64,000 nt of DNA from Parvibaculaceae bacterium Mf 1.05b.01 (GCA_000509225.1 BAOK01000001.1:124001-188000); one strand, 5' to 3'. Shown: positions 38,927 to 48,983, counted from the stretch's first letter. Numbers and translations are program-made. The notes: a model not told the origin generated them from the sequence alone.

Positions 38927-39718
38927 ATGGCGGTAACTACCGGGAATCCGGCCACAGAAAACGGACCACAAGCGTCAGGGAATCTGACATTGGATGACCC
39001 CTGGCGGTGGATGTCCGCTGGTTGGCGCGACATGTGGGCCATGCCCGGCATTAGCCTTTTCTACGGCGTGTTGTTTGCCACCATTTCCTTGTTGTTGGCA
39101 CTCTCGCTCTTTCTGGTGGAACTCAGTTCCATTGTGCTGCCTCTGGCGGCTGGCTTCATGCTGGTTGGACCTCTTTTCGCTGTTGGGCTCTATGAAGCAA
39201 GCCGACGTCTTGAAAGCGGTGAAGCGTTGAACCTGAAGGATGTCCTGCTTGTCAAAACAGCCTCCCCCGCTCAGCTCGCCTTTCTAGGAGCGCTGTTGAT
39301 GCTGGCGCTTATGGCATGGATGCGGATTGCCAGTCTGTTGTTTGCCTTGTTTTTTGGCCTGGAAGGGTTTCCGCCGCTGCCTGACTTTCTGCCGACACTT
39401 GTCTTCAGCCCCTATGGTCTCGGGCTTTTGGTTGTGGGAACGGGCGTCGGTGCCCTGATCGCTTTTGCTGTCTTTGCGGTTTCTGCGCTGTCAGTGCCGA
39501 TGTTGATGCATCGGGATGTGGACGCCATTAGTGCGGTTCTCGCCAGTGTCCGCGTGGTGCGTGAGAACCCGGGGCCGATGCTGTTATGGGCCTGGATCAT
39601 CGCGGTGGTGATGGCGGTGGGTATGGCGACATTCTTTGTCGGCATGGTGCTGGCTTTCCCGCTCGTGGGGCATGCGACATGGCATGCCTATAGGGCGACC
39701 ATTTCAGACGCAGATTAA
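38927..39718 (+). CDS. DUF2189 integral membrane protein
   Basis: 263 residues from ATG 38927, behind GGAGGAGAG, itself a strong SD and so a good match to the anti-SD RNA nearby. The order is a short cytoplasmic start with DDPWRWMSAGWRDM, then about six membrane helices with AAGFMLVGPLFAVGLYEASRRLE typical of the family. DUF2189 genes often sit beside cytochrome cbb3 or denitrification genes, as here (convergent with ccoS). Function unknown. Confidence 0.86.
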   Translation: MAVTTGNPATENGPQASGNLTLDDPWRWMSAGWRDMWAMPGISLFYGVLFATISLLLALSLFLVELSSIVLPLAAGFMLVGPLFAVGLYEASRRLESGEALNLKDVLLVKTASPAQLAFLGALLMLALMAWMRIASLLFALFFGLEGFPPLPDFLPTLVFSPYGLGLLVVGTGVGALIAFAVFAVSALSVPMLMHRDVDAISAVLASVRVVRENPGPMLLWAWIIAVVMAVGMATFFVGMVLAFPLVGHATWHAYRATISDAD

Positions 39719-39724
39719 GCGCAG

Positions 39725-39880
39725 CTATTGGTTTGGCGGAGTGTCGTCGTCGAAGAGGATGCGCTCTGCAGCGCCGTCCATATCGTCATACTGCCCGGAT
39801 TTCAGCGACCAGAGAAAGGCGCCGAGGCCCAGCAGGCCAAGGCCCAGCGCGATCGGGATCAGAAAGATCAACGCGTCCAT
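39725..39880 (-). CDS. ccoS: cbb3-type oxidase assembly protein CcoS
   Basis: 51 residues: one membrane helix (MDALIFLIPIALGLGLLGLG) followed by FLWSLKSGQYDDMDGAAERIL, the CcoS/FixS signature. It is needed for cofactor insertion into cbb3 oxidase. The start lies inside the 3' end of ccoI (13-nt overlap, different frame). Last gene of the ccoGHIS set. Confidence 0.93.
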   Translation of the reverse strand: MDALIFLIPIALGLGLLGLGAFLWSLKSGQYDDMDGAAERILFDDDTPPNQ

Positions 39881-42054
39881 GGTGTGCTTCCCGACTTCAG
39901 TCCCAACCGCAGCGCGTTGAGGGTCACTATCAATGATGATGATGACATGGCAATAGCTGCGACGAGCGGCGTGACAAATCCCATTACCGCAAGGGGGACG
40001 GCGATGAAATTGTATCCGATTGCCAGTCCGAAATTCTGAAAGACAAGTCTGCGAGAGCGGGTGGCTGTGTTGAGCGTATCTGCAACAGCGCCGAGATGTG
40101 TGCCCTGGAAGACAAAGTCAGCGGCTGTCTGGGATATGTCGGCAGCACTTGCCGGCGACATGGAGACGTGAGCTGCTTTCAACGCAGGCGCATCATTTAG
40201 GCCGTCGCCAACCATGAGGATTGTTTTACCAGCCTTGGTCATGGTGTCGATCTTGGTGATTTTGTCTGCTGGGGTTTGTTCTGCTGCCCAGTTGGTAATG
40301 CCAAGGTCATCAGCGACAGATTTCGCAACAGGCTTTTGATCGCCGGACAAGAGAACCACGTTGTAGGTCTTGCTCAGATGATTGACGACTGCTTTTGCAT
40401 CTTCGCGGAGCAGGTCCGCGAAAGTGAATTGGATAGGTGCGTCTGTTCCGCTGCGGAGCCAAAGCTCCGGGCCGGATGCAGATGGGCCATTTGCGTCGGT
40501 CCACACCCTGCTGCCGAGCCGTACTGTTTTACCATCTTCCTCGCCTTCAATCCCAAAACCGGGTGTTTCGGTGATGTTGGTGAGGGTGGGCAGGGAGATA
40601 TCGTCTGCTGCGCTTGAGACGGCGCGGGCGAGGGGGTGATTGCTTCGTGCGGCCAGTGCTCCAGCGAGCGCGAGTTCGCTCGGCGTTAAAGTGTCGCTAT
40701 TAGTGAGTTTCGGCTCGCCCAGCGTGAGTGTTCCTGTCTTGTCGAAGACAATGGTGTCTATTTGCGCAAGGCGCTCCAGCGCGTCTGGCGCTTTAACAAG
40801 AACACCGAGCTTCAGCAGGCGGCCACTGGCGACAACCTGAACGACTGGTACCGCAAGGCCCAGCGCGCAGGGGCAGGTGATGATTAGCACCGCAATGGCG
40901 TTCATGAGACCGACTTGCCAGCCAGCACCGAGTGCAATCCAGAGAATAAGGGTTGCGGCTGCCAAGGCATGGACGATTGGCGCGTATTTACTGGCGATCC
41001 GGTCGGCGAGGCGAACATATCCCGCGCGCCCCTGTTCAGCTGACTCCATCAGTCGCACTATCTCAGAGAGGAGCGATGCATCGTCTTTAGCTGTCACTTT
41101 AACGAGGAGAGGGGCGGATAGGTTCAGCGTGCCCGCATAGACCGGCGTGCCTGCATCGACTGTTGTGGGCAGGCTTTCGCCTGTCACGAGGCTTGTGTCG
41201 ATGTCGCTCAGGCCTTCTGTGATGATCCCATCCGCAGGCAAACGCTGACCCGCAGCGACAGAAACGATCATGCCTGGCTCTAGCGTGTCCACCGGCACTG
41301 CGCGCGTTGACCCGTTTGCGTCCACCAGCGTTGCGGCGACGGCGCGCAGCGCCAGCAGGTTCTGCGCGACGGAGCAGGCTTTGGCGCGGGTCTGCACATC
41401 CAGATAGCGGCCGATCAGCAGGAAAAAGAGCAAGGTAATGCTCGCGTCAAAATAGACATGTTCCGCATTTTGCAGGGTCTGGACGAGGCTCATGGAGCAG
41501 GCAAGTAAGACCGCCAAAGAGATGGGCACATCCATGTTGGTTGTGCGTGCTTTGAGCACTGCCCAGGCAGAACCAAAAAAGGGACGTCCCGCATAGGCGA
41601 CCGCAGGCAGCGCAATGAGCGCTGAGAGCCAGTGAAACAGCGCCCGTGTTTCAAGCTCCATGTCGGTCACAAGGCCAGACCAGACGGAGACCGACAGCAA
41701 CATCACGTTAGCGGCTGCAAAGCCAGCAATGCCCATGGCGCGGAGAAGCTGGCGTGCTTCTGTTTCGTCTATCGCGCCGACGAGTTTTGGATCAAAGGGA
41801 ACGGCACTGAAGCCAAGGGAGTCCAGCTCGGCAATAACTTCGTCGCCGGTGGTTTGGCCGCGCTCCCAAGAGACGGCGACCCGCTTTGTCGAAAGGTTGC
41901 ACCGGGCATTGGTCACGCCTTGCACACGGCCTAAACCTTTTTCGATTTTCTGCATGCACCCCGCGCAATGCATGCCTTCCACCACAAGATCGATTTGAGC
42001 GGTCTCGTCATCGCCGCGAACGAAGAGGTTTGCATCAAGGGTGGTGTCGGTCAT
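39868..42054 (-). CDS. ccoI: Copper-transporting P1B-type ATPase CcoI (FixI)
   Basis: 728 residues from ATG 42054, 4 nt after the ccoH stop. One HMA domain with GMHCAGC (about 27-33), membrane helices, CPC in ITCPCALGLAVPV, phosphorylation site DKTGTLT, and GDGLNDAPALKAA. CcoI exports Cu(I) for assembly of the cbb3 heme-copper site rather than for resistance. An upstream in-frame start would overlap ccoH and is rejected. Confidence 0.95.
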   Translation of the reverse strand: MTDTTLDANLFVRGDDETAQIDLVVEGMHCAGCMQKIEKGLGRVQGVTNARCNLSTKRVAVSWERGQTTGDEVIAELDSLGFSAVPFDPKLVGAIDETEARQLLRAMGIAGFAAANVMLLSVSVWSGLVTDMELETRALFHWLSALIALPAVAYAGRPFFGSAWAVLKARTTNMDVPISLAVLLACSMSLVQTLQNAEHVYFDASITLLFFLLIGRYLDVQTRAKACSVAQNLLALRAVAATLVDANGSTRAVPVDTLEPGMIVSVAAGQRLPADGIITEGLSDIDTSLVTGESLPTTVDAGTPVYAGTLNLSAPLLVKVTAKDDASLLSEIVRLMESAEQGRAGYVRLADRIASKYAPIVHALAAATLILWIALGAGWQVGLMNAIAVLIITCPCALGLAVPVVQVVASGRLLKLGVLVKAPDALERLAQIDTIVFDKTGTLTLGEPKLTNSDTLTPSELALAGALAARSNHPLARAVSSAADDISLPTLTNITETPGFGIEGEEDGKTVRLGSRVWTDANGPSASGPELWLRSGTDAPIQFTFADLLREDAKAVVNHLSKTYNVVLLSGDQKPVAKSVADDLGITNWAAEQTPADKITKIDTMTKAGKTILMVGDGLNDAPALKAAHVSMSPASAADISQTAADFVFQGTHLGAVADTLNTATRSRRLVFQNFGLAIGYNFIAVPLAVMGFVTPLVAAIAMSSSSLIVTLNALRLGLKSGSTPWTR

Positions 42055-42058
42055 GAAC

Positions 42059-42580
42059 TCATCCGGCGCCGGGTTGTATGAACTGGCGCTCCTCATAGAC
42101 ATAAGGCCGACCGTCGGCGGTCTCCGCATTCAAGCGCACGATCCAGTTTCCCGGACGCTGGAGCTGGGCGACGCCCTGATAGGTGCCGTCCCCGGCTGCG
42201 GTGATTTCTGCTTCTGCGTCCATCCCTTGAACAGTTGGGCGCCAGAAGGTGAGCGTTGGATTGACCAAGGGGGCTGGTTGTCCATCTACGGTGGTGACTG
42301 TCACCGTTGTGTAGACCGAGACACCTTCTGGAGACCGGGAGGACATGATCTTTATCGCCGTGGTCCAGCCCAGTGCATTCTGAGCGGCATCTGCTTCCAG
42401 CACATGATTGTAGGCCCGACCTTTTCGGTAGGCGTCATCGGTTTCGACGCCGTCAAAGGTTGTCAGAGCGTAGAAGACCATGATGCCGTTGGCGGCAAAC
42501 ACCGACAGAAAGAAAGCGCTCAACCCAATTAGTATTCGACGGCCCGTCCAGATTTTGTCACTGCTAGTGTCGATGCTCAT
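42059..42580 (-). CDS. ccoH: cbb3 oxidase assembly protein CcoH (FixH)
   Basis: 173 residues. One N-terminal membrane helix (about 16-38) and a periplasmic FixH domain; GRAYNHVLEADAAQNALGW is the family block. It interacts with CcoN during assembly. The start overlaps the ccoG stop by 4 nt. Confidence 0.93.
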   Translation of the reverse strand: MSIDTSSDKIWTGRRILIGLSAFFLSVFAANGIMVFYALTTFDGVETDDAYRKGRAYNHVLEADAAQNALGWTTAIKIMSSRSPEGVSVYTTVTVTTVDGQPAPLVNPTLTFWRPTVQGMDAEAEITAAGDGTYQGVAQLQRPGNWIVRLNAETADGRPYVYEERQFIQPGAG

Positions 42581-44121
42581 CTTGGACCTCTGAAACTTGT
42601 CTCGTTATAGACCGTTTCGCCTGTGCTTATGTTCTCAACGATAAAACGAAGGCTGGCTTCGCCCCCGTCCAGTGAGCCTAGTGCCTCGCGCGGCAGAATG
42701 ACAAATGTCTTGATGTCTTTCAGGCTGTCGGGGGGAATAGCTGTTTTGACGCTGTCGCCAGCACTCACGCCCTGCTGGATCAATTGCGCAGAAGGCAGGC
42801 CGTCAATTCGGATGGAGAATGCCTGCTCCTCGTGGACCTTGTTGATGATCTTAACCGTGTATCCGTTTCGGATGCTGCCATCAGAGAGCTGGACAAAGAG
42901 CGGATTGCGGTCGCGCAGGACATTGAGGTCAATGGCACCGCGTGTCGCCAGTGAGAAGAACATGATCGCGCTCACCAGAACAAGGACGCCCATATAGATG
43001 ACGGTTCTCGGCCGGAAGATATGGAAGCGCTCTTTTTCGCCTGCAAGGCGACGGTCCATATTGGCAGGGGTGTCGTATTCGATCAAACCGCGTGGGCGAC
43101 CGACCTTCGCCATGATGTCGTCGCAAGCATCAATGCAGAGCGCACATTGGATACATTCCAGCTGCATGCCATCGCGAATGTCGATGCCCATGGGGCAGGC
43201 GGCCACGCATTGTCCGCAGTCGATACAATCGCCGCGCCCGTCCCAGCTGGTGTTTTTCTTGTGAGGACCGCGTGGGTCGCCGCGATCATATTTGTAGGTG
43301 ACGAGGAAGGACTCATCGTCAAACATCGCGCCCTGAATACGGGGCCAGGGGCACATGTAAGTGCAGACCTGTTCGCGGGCGAGGCCCCCGAACACATAAG
43401 TTGTGGCGGTAAAAATCGCAATGAAGAGATAGGCGACCGGATCAGCACTGAAAGTCAGCAGATTGGCTGCCAGTGTTGGTGCATCGTCAAAGTAGAAGAC
43501 CCACGCCCCACCAGTGGCGATGGCGACGATCAGCCAAACCGCATGTTTGGAGGTTTTGCGAACGAGCTTGTTGATAGAAAATGATGATTTATCCAACCGG
43601 ATACGGGCGGAGCGATCTCCTTCGATCAAGCGTTCGATATAGATGAAGAGATCCGTCCACACAGTCTGCGGGCAGGTATAGCCGCACCAGACACGACCGG
43701 CGAGGGACGTCACCAGAAAGAGAAGGACAGAGGCAAGAATTAGAAGGCCTGTCAGGTAATAGACTTCCTGCGGCCAAATCTCGATCCAGAAGAAGTAAAA
43801 ACGCCGATGGGGAAAGTCGAGAAGGACCGCCTGGTCCGGCGCAAAAGGTCCTCGGTCCCACCGGATCCATGGGGTGACGTAGTAAACGCCTAAGGTGATT
43901 GCCATGACGACCCATTTGACCAGTCGATAACGGCCATGGACGAGTTTGGGGTAAATCTTGATGCGACTTGCATAGAGGGAGCGGTTTTTCTCGGAGTTCA
44001 CCGCCGTCGCGGTCTCTCCTTCGTGCCCGTGTGGGTTTGCGAGCTTCTCGGCCTCACCAATGAGGGAGGTGAGCCCTGCTCCTGCAGTTTCGGGTCCGGC
44101 TGTTGACGCGTCGCTGGTCAT
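42577..44121 (-). CDS. ccoG: Cytochrome c oxidase accessory protein CcoG (RdxA/FixG)
   Basis: 514 residues. Four to five membrane helices, CGYTCPQTVW, two [4Fe-4S] motifs (CIDCGQCVAACPMGI and CIQCALCIDAC), then a C-terminal immunoglobulin-like periplasmic domain. It is thought to reduce copper for cbb3 assembly. First gene of ccoGHIS. Confidence 0.95.
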   Translation of the reverse strand: MTSDASTAGPETAGAGLTSLIGEAEKLANPHGHEGETATAVNSEKNRSLYASRIKIYPKLVHGRYRLVKWVVMAITLGVYYVTPWIRWDRGPFAPDQAVLLDFPHRRFYFFWIEIWPQEVYYLTGLLILASVLLFLVTSLAGRVWCGYTCPQTVWTDLFIYIERLIEGDRSARIRLDKSSFSINKLVRKTSKHAVWLIVAIATGGAWVFYFDDAPTLAANLLTFSADPVAYLFIAIFTATTYVFGGLAREQVCTYMCPWPRIQGAMFDDESFLVTYKYDRGDPRGPHKKNTSWDGRGDCIDCGQCVAACPMGIDIRDGMQLECIQCALCIDACDDIMAKVGRPRGLIEYDTPANMDRRLAGEKERFHIFRPRTVIYMGVLVLVSAIMFFSLATRGAIDLNVLRDRNPLFVQLSDGSIRNGYTVKIINKVHEEQAFSIRIDGLPSAQLIQQGVSAGDSVKTAIPPDSLKDIKTFVILPREALGSLDGGEASLRFIVENISTGETVYNETSFRGPR

Positions 44122-44346
44122 GTCCGCCTCTTCTGTACCGCTGGATCGCAGCGGAGTGTGTGGTCTATGCGTTGCCTTCCCCGCAGGGACCTCCCGTCCA
44201 GGCAGCGACTTTTATGTACTGGGTGATCGACGAAAATGCGCCGTGGCGAAGGGCCGCTGCGGCAATCTGCCTGCGTCCCTGTCTCTGTCGACCACCTATC
44301 AGAATGGTTCGTCACAACGCTTGATCAACGAACCGCTCTGAAAGGT
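44122..44346 (-). promoter_or_regulatory. Gap between ccoP and ccoG
   Basis: No gene. It contains the dyad GGTTCGT (44306-44312) / ACGAACC (44328-44334), with TTGATCAA inside (44321-44328). The last looks like two fused FNR half-sites but lacks the 4-nt spacer, so an FNR box is doubtful. The gap may carry a separate promoter for ccoGHIS. Confidence 0.35.
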
Positions 44347-44375
44347 GGTCTAAGGCTTTCTGTGAGCCTTAGACC
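44347..44375. repeat. Perfect 11-bp hairpin after ccoP
   Basis: GGTCTAAGGCT (44347-44357), 7-nt loop, AGCCTTAGACC (44365-44375). It lies 5 nt after the ccoP stop and has no T-run on the transcribed strand. It probably protects the 3' end of the ccoNOQP message or gives partial termination before ccoG. Confidence 0.65.
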
Positions 44376-44380
44376 GTCGT

Positions 44381-45265
44381 TTATTCGCCGCCGCCCAGTG
44401 CGTGCACGTAGAGGGCGAGCTGTTTCACAGTAACTGGGTCTAGCCGGTCGCCCCATGCAGGCATCTGACCAGCGCGCGCATTGGCAATGCTTTCATAGAC
44501 CGATGCCCGATCACCGCCATAGAGCCAGATGGCGTCGGCGAGGTTTGGCGCGCCGAGTTCCCGGTTACCGATGCCACCATCCATGTGACAGGCAGTGCAC
44601 TCTCTTGCGAAGATCTCTGATCCCCGGGCCGAGGCTTCTGTGGTTTCCGCTGTACCCGACAGGGTGAGAACGTAATCTGTGACGTCGCTCACCTGATCAG
44701 CGGTCAGGATTTCATCGGTCAGATAGCGCGGCATTTCATTGAAGCGCGTATCGTCATCTGCTTCCCAGCGGATGCCGTGTTTCAGGGTCACATGGATGTC
44801 TTCCAGCGACCCGCCCCAAATCCAGTCATCGTCATTGAGATTGGGGTACCCGGTTGACCCTTGCGCGCCTGAGCCATGGCAGGGCGCACAATTGTCACCA
44901 AACGCTGCCCGTCCACCGGCCAGCGCCACTTCCATGAGCTCCACGTTTTGCTGGATGGTAGGCAGGTCCTGGGCACTTATCTGGTCCATATAGACCTGCC
45001 GGCCAGCGGCCACCTCGGCAATGTCATTTTCGACAACCACTCGTTGGTCGTAGCCGATGACGCCCCCTGTATAGGTCCATGCGCCATTCATGAAGATTGG
45101 CCAGGCTGGCATGACGATCCAATAAGCGACCGACCAGACTATGCAGGCGTAGAAGCTGTAGACCCACCATTTTGGCAGTGGGTTGTTCAACTCGCGAATG
45201 TCATCCCATTGATGACCGGTGGTGTCGACGCCGGTCACGTCATCTGTGTGTTTAGTATCGGTCAT
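44381..45265 (-). CDS. ccoP: cbb3-type cytochrome oxidase diheme subunit CcoP
   Basis: 294 residues. An N-terminal membrane helix (about 34-57) and two c-type heme sites: CAPCH (126-130) and CTACH (223-227). It passes electrons from soluble cytochrome c to CcoO and CcoN. The start overlaps the ccoQ stop by 4 nt. Confidence 0.96.
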   Translation of the reverse strand: MTDTKHTDDVTGVDTTGHQWDDIRELNNPLPKWWVYSFYACIVWSVAYWIVMPAWPIFMNGAWTYTGGVIGYDQRVVVENDIAEVAAGRQVYMDQISAQDLPTIQQNVELMEVALAGGRAAFGDNCAPCHGSGAQGSTGYPNLNDDDWIWGGSLEDIHVTLKHGIRWEADDDTRFNEMPRYLTDEILTADQVSDVTDYVLTLSGTAETTEASARGSEIFARECTACHMDGGIGNRELGAPNLADAIWLYGGDRASVYESIANARAGQMPAWGDRLDPVTVKQLALYVHALGGGE

Positions 45266-45441
45266 GACCGGGGCTCTCCCTTATCAGAAGGATTGTCTGT
45301 ATCAAGCGGCAATTGAGCGGCGTGCTCAAACATCTCTTTGTTGGAGGGCCAAAACGCGTAGGCCATTGCGCTTACGAACATGATCACCAGAAGGACGAGC
45401 CCCCAGGTGCCGGCGAAGATCGAAAATGTTTCGTAGTCCAT
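45262..45441 (-). CDS. ccoQ: cbb3-type oxidase small subunit CcoQ
   Basis: 59 residues from ATG 45441 behind AGGAG. MDYETFSIFAGTWGLVLLV begins a single membrane helix; AFWPSNKEMFEHAAQLPL is the family tail. It stabilises the complex. Confidence 0.93.
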   Translation of the reverse strand: MDYETFSIFAGTWGLVLLVIMFVSAMAYAFWPSNKEMFEHAAQLPLDTDNPSDKGEPRS

Positions 45442-45451
45442 CAATCTTCTC

Positions 45452-46180
45452 CTATTGCACCAGTGTTGAGCGTTCGACGGTGGAGAAATCCACCAGCGTG
45501 CCCAGCATCTGCATGTACGCGATGATGGCATCAAGCTCCGTCACCACTTCCGGATTGCCGTCGAAGTTGGAGACCACCGCACCAGGGTAGCGCTCAACCA
45601 TCGGATCATAATCTTCGTCCGGATTCTGCTGGACGTAGAGGTCGGCAAGGGTTTCGGTCACCATCTCTTCAGAGTAGGGCGTGCCCAACAGAGCCAGCAC
45701 TTTCAGACTGTTCTGCATGTCGTGGGTGGCCAATGGTGTCTCTGCCAGGAAAGGATATCCCGGCATGACTGATTCCGGCACAACGGCGCGCGGATCTGCC
45801 ATGTGAACCCGGTGCCATTCGTCGGAATATTTTCCGCCGACACGGGCGAGGTCCGGTCCGGTTCTTTTCGATCCCCATTGGAACGGATGGTCGTACTTGC
45901 TTTCTGCGGCAAGTGAGTAGTGTCCATAGCGTTCCACTTCAGAGCGAAGCGACCGGATCATCTGGCTGTGACAGGCGTAACAGCCTTCACGGACATAGAT
46001 GTCCCGTCCCGCCAGTTCCAGCGGGGTATAGGGGCGCACCCCTTCCACATCTTCAACCGTGGTCTTGATGAGGAAGGTAGGTACGATCTCGACCAGACCA
46101 CCGATCGCAACAGCGATCAGGGTCAAGACAAGAAGGAGGATCGAGTTTTTCTCGATAGTGGCATGTGAAAATTTAGACAT
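45452..46180 (-). CDS. ccoO: cbb3-type oxidase monoheme subunit CcoO
   Basis: 242 residues. An N-terminal membrane helix (about 13-37) and heme-c site CYACH (67-71); the axial methionine is probably in [10 protein letters not shown]. Near-perfect SD AAGGAGG. Confidence 0.96.
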   Translation of the reverse strand: MSKFSHATIEKNSILLLVLTLIAVAIGGLVEIVPTFLIKTTVEDVEGVRPYTPLELAGRDIYVREGCYACHSQMIRSLRSEVERYGHYSLAAESKYDHPFQWGSKRTGPDLARVGGKYSDEWHRVHMADPRAVVPESVMPGYPFLAETPLATHDMQNSLKVLALLGTPYSEEMVTETLADLYVQQNPDEDYDPMVERYPGAVVSNFDGNPEVVTELDAIIAYMQMLGTLVDFSTVERSTLVQ

Positions 46181-46194
46181 GATCCCTGTCCTCC

Positions 46195-47877
46195 TTATTT
46201 CGCGCCGACGGCGGCGAGTTGTCCGTCACCGGCTGGTGCAGGTTCCATGGCTTCGCCTTCACGCACGCGACCCTGGATGGTCATGTAGATGTTGTAGGCC
46301 ATGATGAGCGCCCCGATCAGAAAGAGGCCGCCGCCCATTGCACGGATAACGTAGAAGGGGTGCATGGCTTCAACTGTTTCCACGAAGGAATATTCGAGGA
46401 AACCAAGGCTGTCATAAGCCCGCCACATCAGACCCTGGAGGATGCCAGACACCCACATGGCTGTGATGTAGAGCACGATACCAAGTGTGGCGATCCAGAA
46501 GTGCCAGTTGACGAGCGCAAGCGAATAGAGCTGCTTGCGGTTCCACAACCATGGCACGAGGCAATAGATTGCGCCGAAGGTCACGAAGCCAACCCAACCC
46601 AAGGCACCGGAGTGCACGTGGCCGATGGTCCAGTCTGTGTAGTGGCTGAGCGAGTTCACCGCTTTGATGGACATGACGGGTCCTTCGAAGGTGGACATGC
46701 CGTAGAAGGCGATCGAAACCACCAGCATGCGGATGACCGGGTCGGTTCTGAGTTTGTCCCAGGCCCCTGACAGGGTCATCAGACCGTTGATCATGCCACC
46801 CCAGGACGGCATCCACAGCATGATTGAGAAAGTCATGCCCAATGTCTGCGCCCAATCGGGCAGGGCCGTGTAGTGCAGGTGGTGAGGTCCTGCCCAGATG
46901 TAGAGAAAAATGAGCGCCCAGAAGTGAACGATGGACAGTCTGTAGGAATAGACCGGCCGCTCTGCCCGTTTCGGCACGAAGTAATACATCATGCCGAGGA
47001 AGCCAGCGGTGAGGAAGAAGCCAACCGCGTTGTGCCCATACCACCACTGGATCAGCGCGTCTTGGACGCCGGACCAGATGATGTAAGATTTAGGCGATGT
47101 CAGCGAGACAGGCACTGCCGCATTGTTCACCAGGTGCAGCATGGCAATGGTGACGATGAAGGCGAGATAGAACCAGTTTGCCACATAGATGTGGGGTTCT
47201 TTCCTCTTGGCCAGGGTGAAGAGGAATACCAGCAAGTATGTTACCCAGACGATTGTGAGCCAGAGGTCTACATACCATTCAGGTTCTGCATATTCCTTGC
47301 CTTGCGTCACGCCCAGCAGATAACCGGTTGCCGCCAATACGATGAAGAGCTGATAGCCCCAAACGATGAACCAGGGTGCCAGATCCCCGGCGATCCTCGT
47401 CTTACATGTGCGTTGGACCACATAGAGCGATGTCGCGATAAGGGCGTTGCCGCCAAAGGCAAAAATCACCGCAGAGGTGTGGAGGGGACGAAGGCGCCCA
47501 AAGTTCAGCCAGGCCAGATCAAAATTGAGAACCGGGAAAGCCAGCTGCAGTGCGATCACCAGCCCTGCCAGGAACCCTGCAATGCCCCAAAAGAGGGAGG
47601 CGACGGTCGCCACACGGATTGGACCGTCATGGTAGGCGATGCCGTCGCGGGCGGGTGGCTCGGGCGGGTTTTCCTGTGCATCAAAGTGGCGTTTGCCAAT
47701 GGCAAATATGCCGAGCACGAAAAAGAGAATGAAAAGGGTCGCGTGAAACGCCATGACGCTGTCATGTGTCCCCGCCGCAATGAACATTGAAATGAGCGCA
47801 CCGACCACAAAGAGACCGCCAACGCCAAACGACGCAGCTGTCAATGTGCCTGGGGCCGCTTCTTTGGAAGCCGCCAT
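46195..47877 (-). CDS. ccoN: cbb3-type oxidase catalytic subunit CcoN
   Basis: 560 residues from ATG 47877 (AGGAG SD); a longer frame to 47994 would cover the promoter and is rejected. Heme-copper oxidase fold with about 14-15 helices. Helix-borne histidine ligands lie in [34 protein letters not shown] and [19 protein letters not shown]. It reduces oxygen with high affinity and pumps protons under microaerobic conditions. Confidence 0.96.
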   Translation of the reverse strand: MAASKEAAPGTLTAASFGVGGLFVVGALISMFIAAGTHDSVMAFHATLFILFFVLGIFAIGKRHFDAQENPPEPPARDGIAYHDGPIRVATVASLFWGIAGFLAGLVIALQLAFPVLNFDLAWLNFGRLRPLHTSAVIFAFGGNALIATSLYVVQRTCKTRIAGDLAPWFIVWGYQLFIVLAATGYLLGVTQGKEYAEPEWYVDLWLTIVWVTYLLVFLFTLAKRKEPHIYVANWFYLAFIVTIAMLHLVNNAAVPVSLTSPKSYIIWSGVQDALIQWWYGHNAVGFFLTAGFLGMMYYFVPKRAERPVYSYRLSIVHFWALIFLYIWAGPHHLHYTALPDWAQTLGMTFSIMLWMPSWGGMINGLMTLSGAWDKLRTDPVIRMLVVSIAFYGMSTFEGPVMSIKAVNSLSHYTDWTIGHVHSGALGWVGFVTFGAIYCLVPWLWNRKQLYSLALVNWHFWIATLGIVLYITAMWVSGILQGLMWRAYDSLGFLEYSFVETVEAMHPFYVIRAMGGGLFLIGALIMAYNIYMTIQGRVREGEAMEPAPAGDGQLAAVGAK

Positions 47878-47937
47878 AATAGATCTCCTAAAGCTTGTTG
47901 CCTTGCCCTTCTTTAGATTGACTCGGGCGCCCCGTAC

Positions 47938-47951
47938 TTGCCGTAGATCAA
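47938..47951 (-). promoter_or_regulatory. Putative FNR/FixK box upstream of ccoN
   Basis: TTGCCGTAGATCAA on the plus strand: one perfect half (ATCAA) and one 3/5 half (TTGCC), correct N4 spacing. It is centred about 68 nt before the ccoN ATG, giving a 5' UTR near 25 nt if bound at -41.5. A four-cysteine FNR regulator is encoded at 52711. Confidence 0.5.
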
Positions 47952-48120
47952 TTGAACGACCGATTTTCCAAAGAAAACCGCCAAATATCCCCAATGGGAC
48001 TATGGCTTAATAAGCATGCGACGGCTGTCGAGTCGCCGCAAGCAACTTTCACTTGGGTTTATTGTGGAATAATGACGCGCGACAGATTGTCAGTCCGGTC
48101 CATGGGCAGACGGGGTTTGC

Positions 48121-48912
48121 CTAAGCGGACGCGTTTTCGCCCTGTTTCAGAGCTTCAATCCGCTCTTCTAAAGACCGGCTGATTGCCAATGAAGGTTCTG
48201 CTGTGTCTTTGTCGTCTGTATCACCGACTGTTGGTGCGGTCAGCTTTGTTTCTTCAGGCATGGGCGCCTCAGCCGAAGACGTGCTTTCGGCGATAGCGGC
48301 GTTCGCGCCATTGTCTTTGCCGCCATCGGCATCTGACGTGGTGGAGAGAGGGGTCACCGGCTTGGCGTCGGGGGCATTTGCCTCCAGGGATGCTTCTTCA
48401 GATGCCTGGCCAGGTGAGTTGGTCTCGAAAAGAGAGGTTTGTCTGACTAGCGCGCGAATGGCATCCTCTAATTCGGATACGCGCTTCTGGGCGGCTTCTA
48501 CGCGCCCTTCGGCCGCGTCGATCTCATCATCTTTCGCTGTGAGAGCGGCTTTGGCGGCATCCCTTTCGCTGTGTGCTGCCTCAAGGGCGGTTGCTGCGTT
48601 TTGGAGTTCCTGCTTGAGGTTTTCTGCCGTTCCTTCGCCGGATGCTCTCGCTTCGGCAATGGCTGCCTCTAATTCAGCTGCTTTCGTTTCTGCCGCAGCA
48701 ATTTCCCGGTCTTTTGCAGCAATATTGTTCTGCGCAGCGCGCAGGTCTGCTTTGAGATCTGCTACTTCATCCAGACCCGCATAATTCTCATCTTCCATAA
48801 TTTTCCGCGTTGTCACGGTGACGGCTCGGCGCCAGAGAAAGCTCGCAAACACGGTTCCCAGGAGACAGGCTACGAGGAAGCCCAATATGGCGAAAAGTAA
48901 ACTCTCGGACAT
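48121..48912 (-). CDS. Membrane-anchored coiled-coil protein, hypothetical
   Basis: 263 residues. One N-terminal membrane helix (about 4-26), then LWRRAVTVTTRKI, a long Ala/Glu/Lys coiled coil (about 45-165) and an acidic, Thr/Ser/Pro-rich tail. Proteins starting with the same helix and an LWRRAV motif are widespread in alphaproteobacteria, but no function is known to me. It could act as an envelope spacer or scaffold. Confidence 0.75.
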   Translation of the reverse strand: MSESLLFAILGFLVACLLGTVFASFLWRRAVTVTTRKIMEDENYAGLDEVADLKADLRAAQNNIAAKDREIAAAETKAAELEAAIAEARASGEGTAENLKQELQNAATALEAAHSERDAAKAALTAKDDEIDAAEGRVEAAQKRVSELEDAIRALVRQTSLFETNSPGQASEEASLEANAPDAKPVTPLSTTSDADGGKDNGANAAIAESTSSAEAPMPEETKLTAPTVGDTDDKDTAEPSLAISRSLEERIEALKQGENASA

Positions 48913-48950
48913 CAGATTGCTCGCTACCTATTATCGTCTCACACACAGGT

Positions 48951-48983
48951 CAGGATGTGCTGTAACGGGACAGCACACTCCTG
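48951..48983. repeat. Hairpin between the coiled-coil and DUF1134 genes
   Basis: CAGGATGTGCTGT (48951-48963), loop AACGGG, ACAGCACACTCCTG (48970-48983), with one bulged base. No T-run. It probably lies in the 3' UTR of the DUF1134 gene. Confidence 0.5.

Noticed and set aside
44321-44328. TTGATCAA as an FNR box before ccoG
   Set aside because: It lacks the 4-nt spacer of TTGAT-N4-ATCAA and lies about 200 nt from the ccoG start.
46873-47790. 305-codon plus-strand frame in the cco region
   Set aside because: Antisense to ccoN; Cys/His/Arg composition typical of a shadow.
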